Translations under genes and position numbers: made by a program | Assembly: GCA_905233165.1 (NCBI GenBank) | Contig: CAJODL010000015.1 | Coordinates: 1-55,914, forward strand | Source: an uncultured Prevotella sp. | GTDB taxonomy: Bacteria > Bacteroidota > Bacteroidia > Bacteroidales > Bacteroidaceae | Direction of reading: 5' to 3' | Length of the DNA stretch: 55,914 nt | In this document: positions 27,361 to 35,255 of the stretch, piece after piece | Numbering within the stretch: position 1 is the stretch's first letter | How the letters are laid out: each line of letters starts with the position of its first letter | Notes under the pieces: model-generated | The model's database searches: none | Told to the model about the DNA's origin: nothing | Seen by the model: the letters and a program-made list of their open reading frames with translations, nothing else

Positions 27361-27952
27361 TATCGAGATGATAAACACCAGTGAGGCCCAGTGGCTTCAC
27401 CTTGATGTGATGGATGGTAACTTTGTACCAAATATTTCCTTTGGATTTCCTGTTTTAGAGGCTGTTGCAAAGGTATGTACGAAGTCGCTTGATGTGCATT
27501 ATATGATAGAGAAACCAGAGCGTTATATTCGTCAGACGGCGAAGCTCGGAGCTATGATGATGAATGTACACTATGAGGCTTGTACGCATCTGCATCGCAC
27601 ACTGCAGGAGATACATGATGCAGGTATGAAAGCAGGTGTGACACTGAATCCGTCAACGCCTATCTGTGTGCTGGAGGATATCATCACAGATATCGACATG
27701 GTATTGCTGATGAGTGTTAATCCTGGCTTTGGTGGTCAGAAGTTTATTGAGAGCACCATTGACAAGGTAAAGCGCCTGAAGCAGATGATAAACGAGAAAG
27801 GTGCCAAGACACTTATTGAGGTCGATGGCGGAGTGCAGGGCGAAACGGCTCCTCGCTTGGCAGCTGCAGGCGTTGATGTGCTTGTCAGCGGCAGTTATGT
27901 GTTTGGTGCAAAAGATCCACATGAGGTTATCAAAGCGCTGAAGGAGCTTTAA
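27308..27952 (+). CDS. rpe: Ribulose-phosphate 3-epimerase
   Basis: 214 aa. Family motifs: VSPSLLAADFLHL at the start, HLDVMDGNFVPNISFG (about 31-46), LDVHYMIEKPERYI, MSVNPGFGGQKFIEST (about 137-152) and EVDGGVQGETAPRLAAAGVD. It interconverts ribulose 5-phosphate and xylulose 5-phosphate in the pentose phosphate pathway in the cytoplasm, using metal-binding His and Asp residues in these motifs. Probably monocistronic; no clear TAnnTTTG box seen upstream. A hairpin-like CCTCCCCGAGGGGAGG and a heptamer array follow the stop. Confidence 0.96.
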   Translation: MIVSPSLLAADFLHLDRDIEMINTSEAQWLHLDVMDGNFVPNISFGFPVLEAVAKVCTKSLDVHYMIEKPERYIRQTAKLGAMMMNVHYEACTHLHRTLQEIHDAGMKAGVTLNPSTPICVLEDIITDIDMVLLMSVNPGFGGQKFIESTIDKVKRLKQMINEKGAKTLIEVDGGVQGETAPRLAAAGVDVLVSGSYVFGAKDPHEVIKALKEL

Positions 27953-27978
27953 CCCCCTCCCGACCTCCCCGAGGGGAG

Positions 27979-28022
27979 GAGAAGGTCAAAGGTCAAAGGT
28001 CAAAGGTCTAAGGTCAAAGGTC
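27979..28022 (+). repeat. GGTCAAA heptamer array (reverse orientation)
   Basis: Six GGTCAAA/GGTCTAA words, the reverse complement of the TTTGACC array near dxs. A perfect CCTCCCC-GA-GGGGAGG hairpin lies just before (27963-27978). Confidence 0.8.
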
Positions 28023-28060
28023 AAGGGCCGATGTAATAAAAAAACTAGAAACTAAATATT

Positions 28061-29512
28061 ATGGAACAAAAAGATTTACAACAAATAAAAGCTAAGGGAA
28101 TTAGTGAAGCACAGATAGAAAAGCAAATCAAGCAGTTTGAGACTGGTTTTCCTTTTCTTAAGTTAGAGGCTGCTGCCGCTATCGGTAAAGGTATTATGGC
28201 ACCTAACAAGCAGGAGGCTGATGCTTACGTAAAGGCTTGGGAAGAATATAAGGCCAGTGGTAAGAAGATAGTTAAGTTTGTGCCTGCATCTGGTGCTGCT
28301 TCACGTATGTTCAAGAATCTTTTCGAATATCTCGATAATGGTGAAGAGACAGACTTCATCAAGAAGTTCATGGCAGGCAAGGACAAGTTTGCTTTTGGCC
28401 CACAGTTGGCAGGCAAGGAAGGTAAGGAGGCTGTTTCATACCTTCTCAACGACATGAACTATGGTAACCTTCCAAAGGGACTTCTTTTGTTCCATAAGTA
28501 CGAGGACGGCCCACGCACTCCTGCACTGGAGCATCTCGTAGAGGGCGCCCTATATGCTTCTTCTAACGGAAAGGTGAATATCCACTTTACAGTTTCTCAC
28601 GACCATCTGGAACTCTTCAAGAAGCATATTGCTGAGAACCTGCCAAAGTTTGAGGCAAAGTATGGTGTAAAGTACGATGTATCATTCTCTGAGCAGAAAC
28701 CATCAACAGATACTGTGGCAGTTAATCCAGACAATACATTATTCCGCAATAGCGACGGCTCACTGCTGTTCCGTCCAGGTGGACATGGTGCGCTGATAGA
28801 AAACCTCAACGAGATAGATGGCGATGTCATCTTCATTAAGAATATCGATAATGTCGTTCCAGACCGTCTGAAGCCAGAGACAGTGGAGTGGAAGCAGATT
28901 ATTGCAGGTGTCCTCGTGACATTGCAGAAGAAGGCCTTCGAATACCTCAATATCCTTGACAGCGGCAAGTACGACCATGCAAAACTGGAAGAGATAATCC
29001 GTTTTGTACAACAAGATTTGTACTGTCGCAAGAGTGATATCAAAGAGTTGGAAGATGCAGAACTGGTAATCTACCTGAGGAAGAAGCTCAACCGTCCTAT
29101 GCGCGTCTGCGGTGTTGTGAAGAATGTCGGCGAGCCTGGCGGTGGTCCGTTCCTCACATACAATCAGGACGGAACCGTTTCATTGCAGATTCTGGAGTCA
29201 AGCCAGATTGACAAGAACAATGCAGAGTACATGAAGATGTTCACTGGAGGCACACACTTCAATCCCGTTGACCTCGTATGCGCTGTGAAGGATTACAAGG
29301 GCAATGCCTTCAACCTGCCTGACTATGTAGATCCATCAACAGGCTTCATCTCAAGCAAGTCAAAGAATGGTAAGGAGTTGCGTGCTCTTGAGCTTCCAGG
29401 ATTGTGGAATGGTGCTATGTCAGACTGGTCAACAGTCTTCGTTGAGGTACCACTTGGAACTTTTAATCCAGTAAAGACAGTTAACGACCTGTTAAGAGAA
29501 CAACATCAATAA
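28061..29512 (+). CDS. DUF4301-family protein, 483 aa
   Basis: The sequence matches the Bacteroidota DUF4301 family as I know it: KFVPASGAASRMFKNLFEYL near residue 75, LFHKYEDGPRTPALEHLVEG near 150, LFRPGGHGALIENLNEID near 230, and GVVKNVGEPGGGPFL near 350. The glycine-rich PASGAASRM and RPGGHGALI resemble nucleotidyltransferase-type phosphate-binding loops, so a sugar-nucleotide role is possible, but no reaction has been shown for the family that I can name. Cytoplasmic. Starts at ATG 28061 after an A-rich leader; a GGTTAAC array follows the stop. Confidence 0.85.
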   Translation: MEQKDLQQIKAKGISEAQIEKQIKQFETGFPFLKLEAAAAIGKGIMAPNKQEADAYVKAWEEYKASGKKIVKFVPASGAASRMFKNLFEYLDNGEETDFIKKFMAGKDKFAFGPQLAGKEGKEAVSYLLNDMNYGNLPKGLLLFHKYEDGPRTPALEHLVEGALYASSNGKVNIHFTVSHDHLELFKKHIAENLPKFEAKYGVKYDVSFSEQKPSTDTVAVNPDNTLFRNSDGSLLFRPGGHGALIENLNEIDGDVIFIKNIDNVVPDRLKPETVEWKQIIAGVLVTLQKKAFEYLNILDSGKYDHAKLEEIIRFVQQDLYCRKSDIKELEDAELVIYLRKKLNRPMRVCGVVKNVGEPGGGPFLTYNQDGTVSLQILESSQIDKNNAEYMKMFTGGTHFNPVDLVCAVKDYKGNAFNLPDYVDPSTGFISSKSKNGKELRALELPGLWNGAMSDWSTVFVEVPLGTFNPVKTVNDLLREQHQ

Positions 29513-29546
29513 CGGTTAACGGTTAGCGGTTAACGGTTAACGGATA
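29509..29546 (+). repeat. GGTTAAC heptamer array after the DUF4301 gene
   Basis: Five GGTTAAC/GGTTAGC words start at the stop codon and end 15 bases before the tRNA. Confidence 0.8.
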
Positions 29547-29560
29547 AAGATTAAGGCAAA

Positions 29561-29649
29561 GGAAGATTGGCAGAGTGACCGAATGCGCTGGACTCGAAAT
29601 CCGGTATACCCCTTACAGGGTATCGGGGGTTTGAATCCCTCATCTTCCG
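29561..29649 (+). tRNA. tRNA-Ser (anticodon CGA)
   Basis: Acceptor arm GGAAGAT (29561-29567) pairs with ATCTTCC (29642-29648), discriminator G. Anticodon loop CTCGAAA with CGA at 29595-29597, stem CTGGA/TCCGG. The long variable arm (TACCC/GGGTA) is class II, as expected for serine. It reads UCG codons. No CCA is encoded, as is common in Bacteroidota. Confidence 0.95.
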
Positions 29650-29670
29650 CTGAGAATAGATAAGAAAAAG

Positions 29671-29706
29671 TAGAATGCTTCAAAATATGAGGCATTCTAT
29701 TTTTTA
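29671..29706. terminator. Bidirectional terminator between tRNA-Ser and the NRPS gene
   Basis: TAGAATGC (29671-29678) pairs perfectly with GCATTCTA (29692-29699), T-run on the plus side and a matching A-run on the other. It can end both the tRNA transcript and the minus-strand NRPS operon, whose stop codon lies at 29709. Confidence 0.85.
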
Positions 29707-29708
29707 TT

Positions 29709-32700
29709 CTATTCTTTTTGCTTAGAAAGGGAAGACTGCAACATGTTGTCTATTGTATCTTTAACTATTTTCAGATTTTCAGGCGTACTGAGCATCTTCA
29801 GGTGGATGGAGTCAACGAAGGTGATAGGCATATCAGGCTGCATCTTTTTCCACTTTGCCTGATTTATTGGGAAAGTGGCAATGGCTTCCTCACGTGTTTG
29901 TCCTGGTGAATTATCAAACTGGGTACACATAATCAGATGTACTGGCCCTGGATAATGGTACTGTACGAAAGAGCCAGACAGATTGCGTAAGACATGATTG
30001 CGGAATTTTAACGCCTCTTCAGATATACCTGTTAGTTCGAGCCATCTACCATGACAGTCAGGAGATTCTGAACGGCAAGCGAAACCATCAATGACGATTG
30101 AAGAAGGGGTAGCAATATTCTGTCTGTCAAGTTCTACAGCCAGACGCAGTGCCATATCGCCGCCTATACAGAGTCCTGTTGTCAGTATTGGTGTGGTGCG
30201 ACCTTTGAGTATGGGACGCAGTATTCGTACGTACTCTGCCATTAGCGCATCCATATTGATGGGGAAATCTGGACGCAAAGAATAGAATTCGTTTACTGTC
30301 TCAACCACGAGGATGGTGTATTCGTCTTTGAACTTGTGATAGAAGTTTGTGTAAAACGCATTGAAATATGGTGTGCCGCAGCAAACGATGAGCAGGGGTT
30401 TATGGGGATTGTCTAGAGTAGCGAAGTAGACAACTCTGCTATTAATCTGCTCCTGTGTCAGTGGTTCTTTGTTTGATTGCAGAAAGTCTGCCAGCATAAG
30501 AATCGTCTTGCAATTATAGATATCAGAGGCATGTAAATTGAAACCGCGTGTCTGCATCTGACTGACATACTCAAGGATTTGCAGCGAATTCATTCCAATT
30601 TCTTCCATCAAATCGGCATCGACATCAATAGATTCGGCTTCGACGCCCAAGATAGTTGAGATAGTAAAACGACAACGGCGTTCCAACTCTGGTAATGGCT
30701 TGTTATCATTTTTCTCTGTGGCATCTGACTGAGGCTTTGGCAGACGCTTACGGTCAATCTTACCGTTGTGTGTCAATGGGAAATGTTCTGAGAAGGTCCA
30801 ATAAGCAGGAGTCATATAAGCAGGCAACTTATCCTTCAGATAAGAACGAAGCCTGTCACTATCCATCTGACTATTTGCAGTCTCTATATGAGCCACCAAT
30901 TGTTTGACATCGCCTATCTGACGAACCTCAACCAGACATTGCCGCACATCAGGGTGGGAGAGTAATGTACTCTCAATATCTGCCAATTCAATGCGATAGC
31001 CACGCAGTTTCACCTGAAAATCCTTGCGTCCCATGAAGTACAGCAGACCATCAGACTTCCTGCATACCAAATCACCTGTGGCATAGAGGTGTGTATTGAT
31101 GCCTTGCTCCTTATCAGACTGGCTGACAAATGGGTTGGCGATAAAACTCTTGGCATTAAGATTAGGGCGGTTGTGATAGCCATCTGCCAGTTGCAGCCCC
31201 CCCAGATGCAACTCCCCGACAACGCCATCAGGCAACAAATTCTTGTCGTCATCAAGCACATAACATGTTACACCAGGCAATGGCGTGCCGATGCAATTAG
31301 AAGCTGTCACCTTACTGCCAGTATAGGTATGGCAGGTGCTGCATACAGTATTCTCTGTAGGGCCGTAGCCATTGATGAAGGTGATATTGCGATAGCGGTT
31401 GATGAGCTCCTGACTGGGTGACTCTCCACCCACGAGAATCTTCTTGAGATAACTTGTGGCATCATGGTGACAAGAATGCAGGAATGACGGCGGAATGCAG
31501 GCCCATGTAATCTTTTCGTCTTCCATAAACTGAAACAGTTGCTCTGCATCTTTCTTCATCACTTCAGGCACTGTCACCAATGTAGCACCGCTCAGCAGAG
31601 TGCAGAAGATATCAATAACGGACGCATCGAAGAGATATGTAGAGAACTGGATGACACGATCGTCAACTAAAGGACAATAGATACCAGGAGCACCTATTGT
31701 TACCATCGATACGACGCTGCTGTGTGGCACGATGACACCCTTCGGCTTTCCTGTGGTGCCTGACGTATAAATCATATAGGCAGGAGAGGAGGGTTGAGAG
31801 TTGAGAGTTGAGAGTTGACAGTTGACAGTTGACAGGTTGGTATCAAGGAGGTCTTCCATCAGATAGATACGAACTTCAGGCACGAGTCCCTCAACGTCTT
31901 TCAGCAGATTTTGCGTTGTCACAAGGCGCTGCATGCCGCTGTCAATGATTATATTCTTCAGGCGTTCCTGAGGGTATGTGTCATTAAGGGGCACATAGAA
32001 GCTACCAGCCTTGATAATACCCATCATAGTTGCCAAAGCTTGTGACGAACGATCAGAGTATAACCCCACGGCACCTTGAGGAAGCCCATCAAACAAAAGA
32101 ACGGAAGCAACATTATCTGATACTTTGTCGAGTTGTTGGTAAGTATAGCTGTGACTCTCGTCCTTGAGTGCCAGATGGTCAGGATAGCGGTTCACCTGCT
32201 GATGGAAGATATCAATGATAGTTTCTGTTGGTAGTGAGAGCGGAGAAACTGTATTCTGCTCAACCATGTGGTTATACACAGCCTTGTCCAACATGGACAA
32301 CTTACGAACGGGCTTATCTCCGGCCTCGATAATCTGCTGTATAAATGCAAGATAGCAACGGCTCAACAATTCAATCTGCTCTGTCTCTGCCAGTGCGCTA
32401 CGATAGAGCCAGCGGCACTGCAATCTCTTTTCGTCAGTATCGACGGTCAGCGTCAGGGGAGCCAGCTGATAAGGCAGATTTATTCCCAGACGTGTCTCGT
32501 AGCGTATTTTCTCAAGCGTGAAATTCACTGGAGGCAGCTTTATAAGCGCATACGAATGAGCTGTCGCTTCGCGGATATCATCGATGGTATGTTTACAGAG
32601 TTGGTCGAAAGTCATGTCGAGCAGAGACTCTTCGAACTTCATAGGACATGGATGAACGAAATAGCCAAGCATGTTTATGCTCTCAGGCGTTGTTCGTCCA

Positions 32701-35252
32701 GATGAAGGATAGCCAAGCATGAACTTCTGCTGACGCGAAACACGATATAGCACCAGCATCAATGCCGATGACAAGAAGGAGAAAAGCGTAATCTGATGCT
32801 GAGAGCAATACATATGAATTGCCTCAGAGAGAGCGTGGTCCACCTGCTTTACAACACATCCTGTAGTATAGTCACTATTGTTGCTGTCGTCAATAATACC
32901 AGGTAGTTTTAATGCTGGAACACCTTCCTGATAGGCATCCCAATATTTCTTACTATCAGCACCTAATGGGCCTTGTTCCTTGTTATAGGTATCGTACACA
33001 TAATTTGCAAAGCTACCTGCAGCATCTAAATCCTTTTGTGCGTAAAGGACATACAACTGTAGCCCCAATTCGTCTATCGACCAGCCATCGGAAACAAGAT
33101 GATGCATATAGACACCAAACACCCATTTGCCATCAGGAAAATGATAGAGTTCTACGAAATAAAGTGGTCCGTGTTCCAAGTCGTAAGGTCGAGACAGACG
33201 CTCCGTTATCAAGGTCTTAACCTCATCCTCATCAGCAACATTAAACTCTGGAATATCTTTCTGTACCTGTCTGTCATTCACCTTCATAAATGGTTTTCCG
33301 GAAGCATCGGTATGGAATGTCATACGGAAAGCATCATGTGTTAGTAGTAGCCTGTTCCAGGAATCAAGCAGGGTGTCTTTCTTTAATGACTGCCCGAATG
33401 GCAACAGTCCCACCAGATTATATGCCATAGATGCCTGCTGACTGAGTTGGCAATGGACATAGACATTTGAGAGGTGCTGTGGCAGTTGACAATTGACAGT
33501 TGACAGTTGACAATTGACAATTGATAAGTTATCGTTTTCGTTATCGTTTTCGTTGATGGCTGAAGCTAATTGCTTCAACGTCAGATTGCGATAAATGTCA
33601 TCAATCGTCAGCTGCGTATTAAATTGCTGGTTGATTCTTTGCATCATAAAGATAATTGAAATAGAATCACCACCAACTTCGATAAAGTTGCTATCAGACT
33701 TGATGCTTTCCATATTGCCAAGCAAATCATGCCAGATGGCAGCAATCTGTTTTTCTACCTCACCAGAAACTTCATCATTTTGCTGTTCCAAAGGTAACAT
33801 ATCAGCGAGAACTTTGAAATCTGTCTTCCCATTGATATTCTTAGGTATATTGGAAACCTCTATCATACGAGCAGGTATCATGTAAGATGGCAAAAGCCCC
33901 TTGAGTTCTTTTTTCAGCTGCCCTATATCAAGAGTATCTGCTACAGCCTTAACGAAAGCACGCAGATATTTCTGTTCTCCCTGCGTAGCAACCTCAACGG
34001 CTGCTGCTTCAACCTGTGAACACTGCTCTATGGCCGTTTTTACCTCATCCAGTTCTATGCGAAAACCATGCACCTTTACCTGATTGTCCTTACGTCCGCA
34101 AAAGATATAATGTCCGTTTGGCTGCTGATATACTATATCTCCGCTGGCATAAATGATAGGTGCAGAAGGATTCTGATGGACAAAGGGGTTGCTGATAAAT
34201 CTCTGTTTGTTGAGTTCATCGTTGTTTATATAGCCGTCAGACAGTTGCACACCACCGATATACAGTTCCCCCTGCTCCCCGGGAGCAACCTGTCGCAACT
34301 CATCATTCAGTACATAGCATACGACACCCGAAATAGGTTTGCCAATATCATTGGGGTGACTATCTTCCGTCATGATGCACGCAGAGGTTGTTGTGGTGTT
34401 TTCTGTTGGCCCATAAGCGTTAATGATAGTACAGGTTTGTTGCCATTGTTTGATAAGTAGCGGGGGACACGACTCTCCACCTGTTACAAGAAACTTTAGG
34501 GAGCTCAACGGTCGATAGGGAAGTAACGAAAGATAGGTTGGTGTGATATTGATTGTCGTAATACCCTCTTTCTCCACAATGTCAATAATCTGTTCGGGGT
34601 GAGATTTCTCAGCCTCGCTGGTAAGATAGACAGGAGTGCCTGTCATCAAGGCAGGAAATATTTCCCATACTGACGCATCAAAACCAATGCTGGCAAGGCT
34701 CATTTCCAACATGTTTTCAGAGAGAGGAATCAATTGCTGACGTGCTTCAATAAGATTACGTAATCCGTTATGGGTAATTGGCGTACCTTTAGGCTTGCCT
34801 GTTGTGCCAGAAGTATATATCACATAGGCATAACGGCTTTGTTCTTCATGAACAGGTTTATGAGACACAGCAGAGAAAGCAGCTGTATCAATAGTCAGCC
34901 ATTTAACCTGTGGATATTCTGAGACAGGGGCATCACAATCTTTTAGTATTAAGTTTAATTTACAGTCATCTATGATATACGCTATGCGCTCGGATGTGTA
35001 TTTGGGGTCCATCGGAACGTATGCGAAGCCAGCCTTCCAGATGCCTATCATCATCGGAATGGTATATTGGGTACGCGATGAATATAAACCAATAAAGGGA
35101 CATTCCGCAGGGGTATGCCCGCTTTGTAGAATCAGTTGTGCGATGCAGTCAGAGATTCTGTCCAATTCATTATATGAAAAAGACATACTGCCAAACTTCA
35201 GAGCTGTTTTGTCTGAATTCTGTTTTACAATATTCTGAAAAAGACGTATCAA
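29709..35252 (-). CDS. Two-module nonribosomal peptide synthetase, A-T-C-A-T-TE
   Basis: 1847 aa. A1 (1-480; VIYTSGTTGKPKG, GPTEN 281-285), carrier T1 (about 495-568, GGDS, Ser530), condensation (598-990, HHLVSDG 717-723), A2 (1010-1505), T2 (1520-1595, GMNSLQ, Ser1556) and thioesterase (1615-1840). It should join two amino acids and release the dipeptide. The thioesterase nucleophile position is Cys1695 (GLCIGG) instead of serine; Asp1722 and His1817 can complete the triad. Mapped on the GrsA fold, the A1 pocket reads about D-A-W-N-V-G-A-T-T-K and A2 D-A-I-C-L-G-G-V-C-K; I cannot assign substrates. Heptamer arrays encode inserts at about 576-590 and 1139-1154. It starts with TTG, 3 bases after the TonB-receptor stop. 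No phosphopantetheinyl transferase or MbtH is seen. Confidence 0.92.
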   Translation of the reverse strand: MIRLFQNIVKQNSDKTALKFGSMSFSYNELDRISDCIAQLILQSGHTPAECPFIGLYSSRTQYTIPMMIGIWKAGFAYVPMDPKYTSERIAYIIDDCKLNLILKDCDAPVSEYPQVKWLTIDTAAFSAVSHKPVHEEQSRYAYVIYTSGTTGKPKGTPITHNGLRNLIEARQQLIPLSENMLEMSLASIGFDASVWEIFPALMTGTPVYLTSEAEKSHPEQIIDIVEKEGITTINITPTYLSLLPYRPLSSLKFLVTGGESCPPLLIKQWQQTCTIINAYGPTENTTTTSACIMTEDSHPNDIGKPISGVVCYVLNDELRQVAPGEQGELYIGGVQLSDGYINNDELNKQRFISNPFVHQNPSAPIIYASGDIVYQQPNGHYIFCGRKDNQVKVHGFRIELDEVKTAIEQCSQVEAAAVEVATQGEQKYLRAFVKAVADTLDIGQLKKELKGLLPSYMIPARMIEVSNIPKNINGKTDFKVLADMLPLEQQNDEVSGEVEKQIAAIWHDLLGNMESIKSDSNFIEVGGDSISIIFMMQRINQQFNTQLTIDDIYRNLTLKQLASAINENDNENDNLSIVNCQLSTVNCQLPQHLSNVYVHCQLSQQASMAYNLVGLLPFGQSLKKDTLLDSWNRLLLTHDAFRMTFHTDASGKPFMKVNDRQVQKDIPEFNVADEDEVKTLITERLSRPYDLEHGPLYFVELYHFPDGKWVFGVYMHHLVSDGWSIDELGLQLYVLYAQKDLDAAGSFANYVYDTYNKEQGPLGADSKKYWDAYQEGVPALKLPGIIDDSNNSDYTTGCVVKQVDHALSEAIHMYCSQHQITLFSFLSSALMLVLYRVSRQQKFMLGYPSSGRTTPESINMLGYFVHPCPMKFEESLLDMTFDQLCKHTIDDIREATAHSYALIKLPPVNFTLEKIRYETRLGINLPYQLAPLTLTVDTDEKRLQCRWLYRSALAETEQIELLSRCYLAFIQQIIEAGDKPVRKLSMLDKAVYNHMVEQNTVSPLSLPTETIIDIFHQQVNRYPDHLALKDESHSYTYQQLDKVSDNVASVLLFDGLPQGAVGLYSDRSSQALATMMGIIKAGSFYVPLNDTYPQERLKNIIIDSGMQRLVTTQNLLKDVEGLVPEVRIYLMEDLLDTNLSTVNCQLSTLNSQPSSPAYMIYTSGTTGKPKGVIVPHSSVVSMVTIGAPGIYCPLVDDRVIQFSTYLFDASVIDIFCTLLSGATLVTVPEVMKKDAEQLFQFMEDEKITWACIPPSFLHSCHHDATSYLKKILVGGESPSQELINRYRNITFINGYGPTENTVCSTCHTYTGSKVTASNCIGTPLPGVTCYVLDDDKNLLPDGVVGELHLGGLQLADGYHNRPNLNAKSFIANPFVSQSDKEQGINTHLYATGDLVCRKSDGLLYFMGRKDFQVKLRGYRIELADIESTLLSHPDVRQCLVEVRQIGDVKQLVAHIETANSQMDSDRLRSYLKDKLPAYMTPAYWTFSEHFPLTHNGKIDRKRLPKPQSDATEKNDNKPLPELERRCRFTISTILGVEAESIDVDADLMEEIGMNSLQILEYVSQMQTRGFNLHASDIYNCKTILMLADFLQSNKEPLTQEQINSRVVYFATLDNPHKPLLIVCCGTPYFNAFYTNFYHKFKDEYTILVVETVNEFYSLRPDFPINMDALMAEYVRILRPILKGRTTPILTTGLCIGGDMALRLAVELDRQNIATPSSIVIDGFACRSESPDCHGRWLELTGISEEALKFRNHVLRNLSGSFVQYHYPGPVHLIMCTQFDNSPGQTREEAIATFPINQAKWKKMQPDMPITFVDSIHLKMLSTPENLKIVKDTIDNMLQSSLSKQKE
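31793..31834. repeat. In-frame heptamer array in the A2 domain
   Basis: Plus strand GTTGAGA three times, GTTGACA three times. On the coding strand it is stop-free and encodes a repeated Leu-Ser-Thr-Val-Asn-Cys-Gln-like stretch just before the phosphate-binding core YMIYTSGTTGKPKG. Confidence 0.85.
33483..33554. repeat. In-frame arrays in the T1-C linker of the NRPS
   Basis: Six CAGTTGA/CAATTGA words (33483-33524) are followed by hexamers of the TTATCG/TTTTCG type (to 33554). On the coding strand they encode NDNENDN and then two turns of LSTVNCQ-like sequence in the flexible interdomain linker. Confidence 0.85.
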
Positions 35253-35255
35253 TGC

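Noticed and set aside
29709..35252. Siderophore biosynthesis assigned to the NRPS on the basis of the TonB receptor
   Set aside because: No aryl-acid, hydroxamate or iron-uptake genes and no Fur-type site are seen; the product class remains open.
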